Source: Meandrina meandrites (Eukaryota; Cnidaria; Anthozoa; Scleractinia; Meandrinidae). Taken from it: DNA of 64,000 nt. The translations under genes were made by a program, and so were the position numbers. This document shows positions 21,600-33,940 of this stretch, one piece after another. The number at the start of each line of letters is the position of its first letter. Position 1 is the stretch's first letter. The stretch is taken from positions 52,165,150-52,229,149 of the forward strand of contig OY855903.1 of assembly GCA_963693305.1 (NCBI GenBank), written 5' to 3'. A model generated the notes under the pieces. It was not told the DNA's origin. It saw nothing but the letters and a program-made list of their open reading frames with translations, and did no database searches.

Positions 21600-24500
21600 A
21601 CAAGAACAACAACACTTGCGCTTTATTTGCATGACCATAAAACATTACAGTATTGCAAAAGCATAACAATAATAATAACAATAACAATAATTACAATAAA
21701 AAGTCATTAAACAAAACTAATCAAATAATCAGTGATCAAGAATTTGATAACAATTTGTCTCTCATTTCAAAACAGGACGATATAAACTGCACTAATTGCA
21801 TATTAACATAATAGTCAGTGGAGTTCATTAATTGCACAATCAAGGCTGAAATTGATAACTGCTTGGGATTCGAAATTACATGATCTATTTTACTGAAAAA
21901 GTTGTCTCTAAGTGATGAATATCTTGGGCAATGGAATAGTAAATGGGTTTCATCTTCAACATTATGCCCACAAATAGTGCATAGTCTGTCACTTCTGGGG
22001 ATGTTGTTATATCTTCCTGTTTCAATCAGGAGTTTGTGATTACTTATTCTAAGTTTCACAAGTGTTTTTCGATTAGGATTTTTTCTAGTCAAATCTAAAT
22101 AGGGCGAAGGTGTATAACTGTCTTTAAAATTATTATAAAATTCTAGTTTTTGAGAATTACAGAGGGAATGTTTCCAATGGGCGATATATTTCTTTTTCAT
22201 TTGATCTACAAGGTATGTTATCTTAGTGTCATCTAAAGTGTCATGATTAAAGTTAAAGGAAATGTCATAATAATTGAGCATATTTATAAGATTGGAATAG
22301 AAACTATTTTTACCATTACCGTGCAAATCTATTGACATTATCAGTGATTGCACGACGAAGGAGTTTTGATCTTTGTTTTGAAGATAACTTATGTACTTAA
22401 GAATTCGTTTATTTATATCAAAGGTTAAAGGGAATCGATCCATTTCAGCCCGTCATGCAATATTAGATGCCTTGTTATTAACTTGTAAGTAACGTTTGCA
22501 AAATTGTAAGTGACTTTTTTCAATTGGTGAAGTGTCCCAAGACTTGAAATCTGATTTAGCAAAGACACCCCAGGCTTCGCTATTATAAGTCAAAATGGGT
22601 GAAATCATCGTGTCAAAAATTTTGCAAGCAAGAGAGGGTTTTAAACTGCTAAAGTCAACGTGCCGTCTTAAAGCAAAGAGAGCATGAAGAGCCTTTTCTC
22701 TCAAGTGATCCAGCGACAGTGTGAAATTTCCAGATGAAGAGATTCGCGTTCCTAGATAAGTATAATTCTGAACAGTGTCAATCTTTTCTTTGTCAATATA
22801 AAAGTTACATTCATATTTTTTCGCGCGTTTTTGAAAAACCATTATTTTAGTTTTCTTAGGATTGATCTGTAACATCCACGATGTACAGTACTGGGCTAAT
22901 GCATTGAGACAATTTTGCAGCCCTGTTTTTGATCGTGATAGTATAATCAAGTCATCTGCATACAAAAGAGAGTTTAATTTGGTTCCATTGGGTAAAACAA
23001 ATGGATCAGATAGAATATTGTCGAAAGAGAAAGGTAATTCGTTAATGTATAGGTTAAACAGAAGTGGACTCAGAATGCAGCCTTGGCGTACACCTCTTGC
23101 ATATTGAAAAGGTCGCGTTTGGTTATTGCCAATCCTTATAGAACCGGTAGAATTGTAGTAGAGGCTTTTGATTAGGTTATAAAAATTTCCTCCAACATTA
23201 TTTTGCAGCAGTTTATAAAGGAGCCCATCGTGCCATACCGAGTCGAAAGCTTTCCTGAAATCGACAAAACAGGCGTATACCTTTTCATGGTGACAATTAA
23301 CGTACTTATCTATCAATGTTCGCAAAGTAAGAACATGGTCTGCAGTTCGGTTATTCGGTAAAAATCCGATTTGAGATTTGTGAAGGATGTTCAACGAGTT
23401 GACATGTTCTAGAAGTCTTTGGTTTAAAATCGAACAAAATAACTTTCCTAGACAGCTAGAAACGCAAATTCCTCGGTAATTTGAGGGGTCATTTCTGCCA
23501 CCAGACTTGAATATTGGTGTAATGAGCCCACCACACCACATTTGAGGCATTGATCCCGAATCAAGAATATTGTTGAAAAGTTTCTGATAAACGAGTATCA
23601 TTTCATTTAAACTAGTTTTAATCATTTCGTTTCGTATTTTGTCTGAATAGGGTGATTTGTTATTCTTTATTTTTTTTACTGCTGTACGTATTTCGGCTTC
23701 TGTGATGAAGAAGTCCAATGGATGAGATTGCATTTCGTTGTCTTCTTGTTTTCGTAACTCATTGGTAAGGTTTTGTTGATCGGAGTTAAGAGGGTCATTT
23801 GAATGAAGAGACTGGAAATGTTTGATCCAATTTTCTTCTGAAATCGGTGGAGTATGTTTTAATTTCACTGAGTCATCAATTGATTTCAGACAATTCCAAA
23901 AGTGTTTCTTGTCTGAATCGAGGGCGGTTTCCTCTAGCTCAGAAATCTTGTTATTGTAGTATTCATTTCTTTTATTATTTAGAAGGTTCTTATACTGTTT
24001 TAAAACAGTATGATATTCTTCACGGAGAATGACGTTTAAGGGATCTCTGTGTTTTTGATTTGCTAATTTTCTTAATTCGTGTCTTTTTAAGCGACATTCT
24101 TTATCAAACCATTTTTTGTTTGTTGATAATTGGACGCGTTTATGTTTTTTTATAGTTTTTATCTTTAAGCAGCGTTTTGCAGTTGCGATGAAGATGTTTT
24201 CTACTTTTTTAAGGGAGATGTTAACATTTGCGGTTGACTCGTTGTCGTTTAGAAACTCTCGAATTAACGTTTGGGTACTTGGAGACCGTAGTGCGTCTTT
24301 GAATTTTTGTGTGGAGTCATGCTCCCAGCAGAACTGTTTCGGTAAACTCGTCAACGTATCATTTGCAGGTATTGCATCCTGATTAGAAATATTCGTGTTA
24401 ATATTCAGCCAAGTCACTATTGGGCTATGATCTGATAAACAGGATGGCTCTTTAACAATAAAATTTGCTACATGTTGAAATAAATCTTGATCACAAATTG

Positions 24501-24950
24501 AATAATCGACGACACTTGTTCCGTTTCTACCATGAAACGTGGCTCTTCCTAATGAATCACCACTAACTCTGCCATTGAGTATTCTGAGGTCCGCGCTTCG
24601 GCAGAGTTCAAGGAGGCGCTTTCCGTGGTTATTAAGCTCATTGTCAAAACTATTCCTCTGAGTGGAACATATCGCAAATTCAGATTGGTCATTGGTTATC
24701 ATGTTATTTCCTTCTTGACAGACAGAGTCTGAATATTTTCCTGTTCTAGAGTTTAGGTCACCCATGAGTAGAATCGACCCTTGGGAAGAATAGATTTCAA
24801 TGTCGTTTTCGAGATCTTCGAACAATTCTGGGTGAAAGTAATTGGAGGCGCATGGTGGAATGTAAATACCACATACAAAGATATCTTTTGCAGTTTTCGT
24901 GTACTGTCTGCTGATTTTAAACCAGAGAAAATTTGGAGAAGCCTTTTCCA
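21600..24950 (-). mobile_element. 5'-truncated LINE with 9-bp target site duplication
   Basis: CGGTTATAA occurs at 21591-21599 and 24951-24959, directly flanking the insert. The 3' end (low coordinates) has an A/T-rich tail region with GCAAATAAAGC and ends TTGTTGTTCTTG. The 5' end is truncated inside the endonuclease domain. Confidence 0.9.
21736..24950 (-). pseudogene. LINE ORF2: endonuclease (partial), reverse transcriptase, C-terminal zinc finger; one nonsense codon
   Basis: Two collinear frames (22453-25065 and 21736-22443) are in the same phase, separated by a single TGA at 22453-22455. Motifs in order: endonuclease segment with GDLNSRTG and SDHSPIV; reverse transcriptase with VDFRKAFDSVWH, GVRQGCILSPLLFNLYIN and the catalytic YADDLIIL; and C-terminal CTICGHNVEDETHLLFHC. 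This is an L2/CR1/jockey-like organisation. The N-terminal 40 or so residues of the longer frame are translated from the host TIR element, not from the LINE. With the stop repaired nowhere and the 5' end missing, the copy cannot mobilise itself. Confidence 0.92.
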
Positions 24951-25195
24951 CGGTTATAAGCCCTCCCCGAATATAAGCCCCCCTCTGTCGGATGACAGTA
25001 CTGAACAGGACTAAAACGCACTTTTTATTCCGCTTATAAGCCCCTCCGTTTATAAGCCCACCCAAAACCCCTTACAAAGTTGTATAAGCTCAGGGCTTAT
25101 AACCGGAATTTTACGGTATATCAATTAGTCACACCCGTGACTAATTTCCGTGGTCACGCATGCCTTTCTTCCCCTTCATATGTACAAAGTATTCA

Positions 25196-25310
25196 CGCCT
25201 GTGACAACTGTCCAGTAGTCACGATCGCCTTTTCTCGTCCTTTGTCGAGTAGTCAAGCCCGCCTTTTCTCCTCTCCAATGTCTAGTAGTCAGCCTGCTCT
25301 TCTCTCTTGT
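25196..25310. repeat. Degenerate minisatellite, right part
   Basis: Three more units of the array seen at 21375-21515: GTCCAGTAGTCACG, GTCGAGTAGTCAAG and GTCTAGTAGTCAG, each followed by a pyrimidine-rich stretch. Confidence 0.6.
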
Positions 25311-25555
25311 GTGCTTGGGCAGTCAGGGCTAGGCTCGATTACCAGCCGCTGTTTCGGAAAAAAGACCGAACTCGAGAATCGAGCCTAAGTCAGATTCGTA
25401 CCCAGTCGCAATTTACGTGTTTTGGGGGGCGAAAGAAGATTGGATACTAGCGAAATTAAGGCGCCCTTCCCCCCTCCCCCCCCCCCCCAAAAAAAAAAAA
25501 GAAAAAAAAAGAAAAACAAGTAAATAGCGACCGGGTAAGAGTCTGAGCACAGGGT

Positions 25556-25806
25556 TACTAGCCTGTGTTTGTGAGGTCACAGCACGCCCCATATAAATAT
25601 TCAAATTTTCTCGCCGATCGCTATTGTAAATATTTAAGATTTGATAAAATCGGCTTTTACTGCTGTCCATTTGCAATAAGATTAATTAGAAACATTTTCG
25701 CAATGTTTAAGTTTGTTTTATGCAGTTTTTTTGACGATTTCAAGCGTGCGAGAGCAGTTCTATGAGTTTAAGTTTCGACTCGTGTATAGAATACTAATAT
25801 TTACAC
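25556..25806. repeat. Single arm of the foldback family found at 44952-45499
   Basis: About 250 bp, from CCTGTGTTTGTGAGGTCACA to AATACTAATATTTACACAA, matches each arm of the large foldback at 44952-45499 with scattered differences. A poly-C/poly-A tract lies just before it (about 25470-25510). Confidence 0.85.
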
Positions 25807-25946
25807 AAGGCGTGCAATTTCCACATCCAAGAATCGTGTACCGCCTCTGGAATGCAGCCAAAAAAATATCTTTCCCCTACTCGCTTTAGTAAGAGCTCCC
25901 GGTCCTCGATAGAACAGTCTTTGAACTATAATCTGGCCTAATTTGA

Positions 25947-26352
25947 GTCCGATCAGTTCGCGAATAGTTCTTTTAAACCTTGCTGGAATATCAAATTAGG
26001 TCGTAAATTTGCCGATTTACCATGATATGTACCAGTTGTGGGGACTATTTATGCAATTTTCGCTAAAATTGATCAAAATTACTGCCTATGCCGGTCCTAG
26101 AAAGCAGAACGTGCTCCACTACAAAACCTCCTCTGGGGCACCCCAAGGAAATACTTCGGAAATCTCGACGGCAAAGCCGAAGACAACTTGAACTGGGAAT
26201 TTAATTTATACGCGCGAGTATGTTTATATTCAATACGTATCCCATCACGTTGTCTTTGGCTTTACTGCCGACATTTCCGAAGTGTTTCTTTGGGGTCTCC
26301 CAGAGGAGGGTTTGAAGTGGAGCACGTTCTGCTTTCTAGGAACTGATCGGAC
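25947..26352. mobile_element. MITE with long inverted repeats
   Basis: Outer ends GTCCGATCAGTTC / GAACTGATCGGAC are inverted, and inner arms of about 90 bp (26094-26186 with 26255-26342) pair, sharing AGAAAGCAGAACGTGCTCCA. Non-coding. Confidence 0.75.
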
Positions 26353-26442
26353 TGTCCCAGTCCTCCTCATACTTATCATAACGGTCTCTCGTCCCAAGCC
26401 CCTACACTGTGGACTACAAACATAAGATGAACTCGTTATAAA

Positions 26443-29400
26443 CTAGTGGTACCTATCGGTAGAAGTGCCAACGAGTACAACAAGAGAGAAGGGTTGTGAG
26501 GATAATAAATTTATTGTAAACGTTTGACTAAAAGTACACTTTATGATGTGGGTGATCAATGTACATTGCATGTATTCGTTGCGGAATGTTTATGGAATAA
26601 ACTGATGCGATTTGGTGAAGGCCTAATGAAGGAGTTCTAAAATGATACTAAAGTAGTGAGAAACCTTGTGAAATCCATGTAATTTGAGGGTTGCAAGCCA
26701 TTGCAGTTCTATGCCGCTATTTTGGAAAGGTGTCAGCTGTTTTTAAGTCCAATAGACCTTAAATCAAAGTGGCTGTGAGCCACTGAAACTCGGAAAATAT
26801 ATAGCCTTTGTTTACTTCACATATAGTAACACAAATAAAGGCTGCATTTTACCCAACCCCCTACCCGCTTCACAAGACTAATTGATTACTAAATTTAATA
26901 TTAAAGACTCTCTGTCGACTGCGAGTGTTTATTGTTTTGATTCTGGCGCTGAAGAAAATCGTTCGAAAATCAAAAAGATTTAGGGCATTCGCGCCCTAAA
27001 ATAAAATATACCGGTAGAAACAGGTATAAAATGTTTACTTTCGAGGTCATCCAGCTAAGAAATACTTTATTTTGAAATTATGACCTCGCGTCGTGGGGGC
27101 GCAAGCTACAATTACAATTACAAGCTCCTGTCGCCATACGCGTCATTGGTCGTCATTTGAAACAACTCCATAAAATAAATTTCCTTTTTATTTGCTTTTA
27201 GAAGCACATATACAGAGTATATATATACAGTACTTAGTGCTCTTAAAATACAAGATGTAGAACTAGAGCAATGAACATTTCGTGGCGATTTCCATACCGG
27301 GGTTTGGAATTCCTGCGGAGATTGTTTCGATAAGCGGTCACGTACAGATTTAAATGCTTTCAGTTCGATCTTTTTTCACTCCGAAAGATTGCCATTACTA
27401 GCGAGTAGGGGGAAAATGAAGCAAAGAACGCACTTTTCATCGAAATAAAAATGTCAAATAATCTCAATAAAGCTTACTCCGTAAAAACTAAAATCTTAAA
27501 TTAAGAGGTTCTGAGGTAAGATGGAGCTGTTATCTTAATGTGAGAATAATAATCATCTTAAATTAAGATCTATCTTCATCTTACTTTAATATGATAACGT
27601 CTTATTTAAAGAGTTCTGAGGTAAGATGAAATTTCATCTTAAAAAAAGATTCGAAACCTCTTAGCTAAGACGTTTTTTAATCTTAAGTTAAGGTGGCTCC
27701 ATATAGTTTTATAACCACACGCGCGCTGATGATGCGAGCCTTCAGAAACTGCGCGAGCGCTGACGCAAGCTCAGGCAAACACGGATTTGAGTTAAACATC
27801 TCAAAGGAAATCTTTAACAGACAATGCTGTGTTGCTTAAAACGCCCAGTTAAATCTGTAAATACAATGCAAACATGCACTACAAATATCATGAGAAACAC
27901 TTTATTATTCTTACAAATCCAAACAAAAACAAAACAAACAGAAAAAGATAAAAGTAACGAAGGTCTTGGCTATTTTCAGGACGGTAACAGTTCTGCGTTC
28001 AGTTTACCTTCAAATATACAGTCTGTTAATCCAAATTACCGGTAATTGTATTCTATCTCCAAGTATTTTCTAGCAGCTCCGAGAATATCCTTTAGCTTTG
28101 AAGATTACACCTTTGTCAGGTGAAAACAGAATAACAGTTTTGGTCAGTAAACTTGCGAACTGAAACGAAAAACTTTGGCGCATCAAAAAGCTGATGACAT
28201 TTTCGGATCGAAATTAGCCAATCAAAACACTTGCTCAATTAAAACTGACGCCATTTTGGATCGAAATGAGCCAATCAAAAAATTGTTCTGTTTCCCGAGA
28301 GGTCCGCCTTTCGGAAAAAGAGCAATGGCCGTCAGTAAAAACGTACTGGAATGAAAAATTCCGCCAATTTTGGCTGGAATTACATGTAAGAAAAAGGAAC
28401 AGCAATTCTTCCGTAAGTTCTTTTTAAAAAATGTGAACTACACGCCGAAGTAGTCCTCCTAGAAAGCCTGAAACGGAAAGTCGAAAATGTTCATGCACTC
28501 ATCTGTGGGCTATGCTTGAATTCTGTTTACATTTCTTGACATAAAAAAAACAATTACGGTACCAAAATTTTAGATTTCGACTCCACATGTACACAAGGTC
28601 GTAAAATCCTTTGCCCACATTACTACAAACGTTAAGTTATGTCCACCGCATTGACTAAGAATATTGTAGATGCCTACTACCTCAATTTACGACGTATCGC
28701 GTCTTTGTTAAGACGCTAACATCTTAACGATCTCCAAAGCGTCTTAAAATTTATTTAAGATGAGCAACCTTCTCAATTTAAGACGTTCCACCTCTAGGAA
28801 TATGACAGTCGAGAGTTCATCATCTTAACGTAAGAAGTATTAATCTTAGATGAGAGGTTACATTCTTATGATAAAACGCACCAGTCTTGTTTTAAGACGC
28901 ATTCAAAACCTTAGAGTAAGACAAACTTGAATCTTAAAAATAAATAAGACGTTGCTGTCTTAAGTTGAGATGTATTATCTTAAACTAAGATCACTTAAGC
29001 CTTTATATTAGATGGTGGTTATCTTATGTAAGATGCTTATTATCTTAGTATAAGATTTTAGTTTTTACGGAGTACTTGGTACTGGAAGAATCTACTGGCA
29101 ATGCGAAGGGAAATAATTCTGCAGCGATTCAGTGTCACTCAGCTCAATACTGCAACAAACGTGAGCAGTTTTCACTTTGCCTGTATCCGAGGTCATCTTC
29201 TTTGTTTCTCCATTGATTCTGGGCAGATCTTCTTGAATAAATCTTTTCGGAAGAGCCTCTCGTTGGCTAAAAGCAGATCGCGTACCGGCCGTTGTTTAGG
29301 TTCTCACACATGTGAGTTTGCGTATCACGTATCGACGCCATGAATCACGCATCGTGCACGTGCTGAACTAATAAGTAGCGCGCTGATTGGCCAAAACTAT

Positions 29401-29618
29401 GACAAATTGTGCACGTGCTGAACAGTTTCTGCTCAACAGATTGGCTAAAAACATCAGACATTGTGTCGTCACGATCTACCTTACATTACATTACTTACAT
29501 TTCTACATTTTGGAGCGTTTGTGAGATTTTTTCCGCACATACAAATCTTCTCACGGCTCTATAATCTGCCGCCTCGTCAGGCCTTCTGGTCTTCCAGAAG
29601 GCCTGACTCGTTGGCAAT
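26443..29618 (-). mobile_element. Repeated non-autonomous element, copy B
   Basis: Inverted relative of 12668-14897. The CTAG-containing end is at 26443-26446 and the GTCAGGCCTTCTGG hairpin at about 29577-29608. It contains about 135 bp near 29180-29315 that copy A lacks, and the 1596-bp transposon at 27477-29072 is inserted in it. Subtracting that leaves about 1.58 kb. The shadow frames show no transposase. Confidence 0.75.
27477..29072. mobile_element. Non-autonomous TIR transposon with arrays of ATCTTA motifs
   Basis: Ends CTCCGTAAAAACTAAAATCT and its inverse complement are flanked by TA (27475-27476, 29073-29074); copy A of the host element provides the empty site. ATCTTA or TAAGAT occurs about 20 times, packed into the left (about 27490-27690) and right (about 28720-29065) 200-350 bp, often as TCTTA..TAAGA palindromes, and is nearly absent from the middle. 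Such arrays could be transposase-binding sites. The one frame of 73 codons (27824-28045) has no recognisable motif. Confidence 0.85.
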
Positions 29619-30692
29619 TAGAAACATACTTTATTGTGTTTGTTTACAAAAAATTATTCTACAACTACTGCACACTACGTTTGAAAAATATCTGAAAAGC
29701 TTATCTTCAGTTTGTAAGCTAATCTTGTCAGACAAGTATGCATGTTTTTAAACAAGATTTTTGTAAATTCAGTTCTCATTTCTTCGTTGTTCAATTTAGA
29801 AATACGAAAATAAACAAGGTTTCTAAATATTTACAAATGGGCACACAGCCACGCACTTACACGAGTACAGAAACAGAAAACTATTTGGAAAAGAAACTTG
29901 AAAGCTTGTTCTCCTTGTTCCCATAGAGTAATCGAAACACTCGTGAAAGTTTGGAAGAACTTCAATGAACTGTGCAAACTCACGTGCACGGCACAGCCTG
30001 TGTTTCCACAGCTTTCTCGTTTTAACAAACATCAACTCGTGTTCAATTGTTTAAATTTACAATGACGATGTTAACTTAGCGACTGAGAACAATCTTTGAC
30101 AATGTTTCGATGTGCTCGTAACATCATTATCTAGTCTAATATTTACAACTTAAGGTGGATAACGGTTTAAATCCCTGTTTTAAAACGTAGTAACAAATTG
30201 GCGATAACCCGAGAGAACATCGGTAAAAAACAAAATGCGTAAAGATCGACTCTTTCGTTCAAAACATTTTGTTTAATGTTGCCATTATATTATCATATCC
30301 TAACATAAAGTGGTTAATGTTTTTAAAATAGCTTGTTTGCAATGATTTTACCATCTCTCGGATCATCGTGAATTCACGCAAGTATTTATTAACCGTTCTC
30401 CGCTTTTGGAAAAAAACTTACTTTAACATTGAAATGTCAAAAATATCTTCTCTCTGAAGCAAGCTTCATTTACAATGTGCTGATTCTACATATTACTCAC
30501 ACTATGTTAAATTAAATATTGTCTATATACATCATTCCTTTAGCTTTCCAGTACAGACTTCAACAGTGCACAGGCCGTAACCTTGACGACAAAAGTCGCT
30601 TTTATGACCAGCAAATAAAAAAGGCTAGGAAACATCATTCGCATTGGAACTAACGCATGCGCAAATACAAACTGACAGAAAATCTAATGGTG
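29619..30692. other. No gene recognised
   Basis: Frames of 60-96 codons overlap on both strands and carry no motif. A/T-rich, without clear repeats. Confidence 0.5.
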
Positions 30693-30792
30693 TTAAGGTG
30701 GCTCTGCTGCTATTGTGTGCGCACAAACTTTGAAGTTAATTCAAAGTTTGCCATAGACAAGTGCGCCCGGAACAATAGCGGAGCCACCTTAA
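30693..30792. mobile_element. 100-bp hairpin MITE (TTAAGGTGGCTC family)
   Basis: TTAAGGTGGCTC at the left and GAGCCACCTTAA at the right, with further pairing (CAAACTTTGAA / TTCAAAGTTTG) down to the centre. TTAA may be the target duplication. Confidence 0.85.
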
Positions 30793-31858
30793 CTCAAAGC
30801 TATTGGGAGAAAGAGCGGCAGTGATTACAAAAAAACTCCTTAGATGAAGAACGCTCTTACATTAAAGTTAATCTTAACTGCGATGGATGTTTGTGTTTAA
30901 GTGGGCGGCCATTTTGAATTTTAAATACACTGTCGGCTGGTGTGATGTCCGGGGCGGCCGAGAAAATTTTGACATTTTTTGGAACATCCGATTGCTCATC
31001 AGAAATAAGAAATTTTGATAGGCCTTACGCGTTTCCCGAAAGTTTGTAAGTTCTACACCTCACACCAGTTCAAAATGGTCGCCCAAAAAAACAAAACACG
31101 CATTTATCGTAAGTAAGTTAAACCAGAAGTCCATAACTAGAAGTCTACATCTGGTATTGGGGCGCGTGCTATGTCTTTCGCGTGTAGGCTATTTTTAGAA
31201 ACTGATGTCTCGCGAGAAAATGACGTAACCCACTCTTTCGACACGATTGGAGTTCTAAGTTGCGGCCGAATATTTTGGAAAGTAGCAGGTGAAATAAATC
31301 AAATCACATCAAAACACCTGACAGGCCATTCTCTTTAATTCTTACATTTCGACAGAAGTAGTATCGTAGATAGTGATTTCAAACGTCTCTTCAGTGGCAT
31401 TTGAAGGCGAGTGAAAAAGCAACCCGTCGCCGGGTTTCAGTAGACAAACTCACAAAACAAACAGGTCGACTTTTTTTGTACAGCATATCCTCGTGTTAAA
31501 ATACTGAACAACATACACAACACAATAGCTGCACACTGCGAAGTGCCCGAGAAGCACAACTTGAATTAAACTTTTGACGGATGTGAATGAAATCATCATT
31601 GTTCGATGAATTAAACTCGTATTTCTATTCATATTAAAACAAGTACATTACCTTAGTCAGTCTTTTGTTTTCATGCCGTCCTTATAATTCCAAAAACATG
31701 CGAAACTCGCCAAACTTGTCGTTTTCTCTGAATGTTGTTCTCAAACGAATCAAACTTCATTCTGTTCATTCCGCGCTCGATGTTGAGCGCTTCAGGGACC
31801 ACGGTTTTGTTTTTCAAAATAGCAACGAACCTGTGCCAAAATGCACTTGCTCTCTTAA

Positions 31859-32829
31859 GAGGCCGTCTCTCTTAAAAGCTACCATTGATTCTCGTTCGAA
31901 AATTCGATTTTTCTCATTTGCTGGGATTTTGAAGCCCTTACCTATTTAATCACTAAAATAAGTTTTATTTGATTCAAAATCCTAATTTGAATTTTTTAGG
32001 ATCGATCGAAGTTTGGTCGGAACGACACTAATGACGCACCTCCCGAAACTGTTAAAATAACACATATTGAAGTCGCCCTGAAAAAATAGCCATTCGCTTA
32101 AAAGACCCAATTCTTTTTTCAAGCTATAGACTTATCACAGTAGTTTGTTTAGTGATGTTCCAATTATAATTAATTCTTGTAACTTTTTCTGTTAAAAGGA
32201 GAATTTCGACCCCCCTAATCCAGCTTTGAACGAAACAAGAATATAGCTCAACTTTGAAGGCACATTTTAAAAATGTGGCACCTGCTTGAGACTGCTTATT
32301 TGCATGAACAGAAACAAGAAATGACCCTCGATAAAAAACAAAAATAAAATTTGTCAGCACGCCAGGTTTGCAAAGCTGACAATCGCTTAAAACTCGGGAA
32401 ATTTAGAAAATATTCAAGTAACGAACACACTCGCCTTTACAATGTGTTCGAATAAATTCACTTTCTATAATCTCTTACCTGACTTTAAGATGTAAGTTTT
32501 CGCCTTTGAAGTAGCCTCTGAATCCTAATAACTGGACATCACAACTAGTAGCTTTTTCCTGCAGCTCTGGGTTTATATGCAAAGTATAGATTTTATGTTC
32601 CTCATCAGCAAACTATCGAGCGTGACGGTCACATCACAACACTGCAACGTCTTTGTTCTCTGTACTGCTGACAATGATGTTGCTCGAGGCCGCTTAAAGT
32701 TCCCTTGAAAAGTTCATAGATGCATTTAAGCGCTATTGTTACAACAAATCAAATTGTAGACCGCAGGAGATCCAACGAAAGAATCGGAAGAATGATAACT
32801 AAGAATGCGGCGGCCATCTTGTGTTTACA
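31859..32829 (+). repeat. Left terminal inverted repeat of the 7.1-kb transposon
   Basis: Reverse complement of 38022-38979 over about 0.97 kb, with few substitutions and small indels. The inner limit is CATCTTGTGTTTACA just before the transposase exon 1. Confidence 0.9.
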
Positions 32830-32905
32830 ACACGTGATTTTGTTTCCAGTTTCCTTGTGAGATGAAACCAACAAGCTCGCAATGGAGACGAAATGTTCGT
32901 TCTAG

Positions 32906-33278
32906 GAGTTACGAAAATCTAGTTGCGGTGACTTCCGTGGTTGTGAATTTGTCGTGCGAAGATTAGTGGAATGCAAAGATGACATAACTAGTCACTTGCA
33001 AAGTTGCCATCTTTCCAAACTCATTGGAAATGTCGAAGAACACGATCTCATACTTATGAGGGCCGGGAAATTCGATTTGCCAGCACATCACCTTGAGTGC
33101 ATGTGGATTTGCCCAAAACACAGATACAATCTGGGTCGTAATTGGCGTCCTCTAAGGACATGCCAATATCCTCTCCATTCCGGAGCAAGAAAAAAACAGA
33201 AGAACAGAGATGTGGTAAACGTGCAGATGGCAAAAAATATTCAGACTATTTTTGGGATAACAGTTCCGATTGGGTCAG
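32906..33278 (+). CDS. Transposase gene exon 1: Cys/His-rich N-terminal domain
   Basis: Open from just after a TAG (32903-32905) to a good donor (TCAG|GTAAGAA). It encodes Cys/His residues spaced like a zinc-binding module, including VECKDDITSHLQSC, CMWICPKHRYNLG and WRPLRTCQYPLH. An ATG at 32882 is in the same frame but is followed by the TAG after seven codons, so either translation starts elsewhere (an upstream exon or a non-ATG start), or this copy carries a nonsense mutation. Phase 1 donor matches exon 2. Confidence 0.65.
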
Positions 33279-33903
33279 GTAAGAAAATGTTACTCTTAAC
33301 TTATAAATAGTAATTCCTACTGAAATTAACATGACTTTACCAAAAAGTTGTTTTGCTAGCCTATATTGGGTTTGTTCTGTCAGTTTTCACAAGCTTGGTG
33401 GGACTTATAAACGAGACAGAATGAGTGACTATGGATTTTTATTGGAACGTCATCCGATCTCAGAACTGAAACTTACATGTTAATAGACTGGCCCGCCAAG
33501 ACTGGCACTAGCTACCTGCGAGCCAGTCTAATCAAAATGCTTTAAGATTGTTATTGTTGCTCATTGCGCCATTTTTGAAGGCTAACAACAATCAATGCCC
33601 ACACCCGTAGTCAGGACTTTTTATGGTGTGGTGCGCTAGAGCGGAGTAGATGCAAACTCGTGAACGGCTCAGACGCGAGCTTAAATGGGATTTCGGGGGT
33701 ATCCCCCGACAGACAATTTTGAAAGCCTCTATTCTCCGAGATAGAATTTCGTCAGTTTTGAAGGCAGGTTGATATGAAACCAGAACCAAATCATTGCATT
33801 CAGATTATAGGGTTGGATGTACCTGATAAGTGTACAGACTAATGCTTAGAACGTCCGATTGTCCAACTATATTTGGCTGATATTTTTCTGTTTATTTGCC
33901 CAG

Positions 33904-33940
33904 CAATTTGTACCTCCTGTCTGAAGAAACAAAAAAAGAA
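33904..33940 (+). CDS. Transposase gene exon 2: zinc-knuckle CTSC
   Basis: A polypyrimidine tract and CAG (ending 33903) precede a frame that continues exon 1 in phase (Ala-Ile-CTSCLKKQKK). The only GT that restores phase with exon 3 is at 33941 (AA|GTCTGA), a weak donor, so the 3' boundary is uncertain. Read without splicing, the frame ends at TAA 34032-34034. Confidence 0.45.

Larger units (their letters stand above)
21542..25118. mobile_element. Small TIR element (CCGTAAAATTCCGG family) split by a LINE
   Basis: Left end 21542-21568 and right end 25092-25118 are perfect 27-bp inverted repeats (TACCGTAAAATTCCGGTTAT...), consistent with a TA target duplication. Without the LINE it would be about 217 bp. 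CTTATAAGCCC-type units recur inside the right part. Confidence 0.85.

Noticed and set aside
32124..32360. 78-codon frame present twice (also 38477-38713)
   Set aside because: Both copies are in the two terminal inverted repeats; duplication reflects repeat identity, not a conserved gene.
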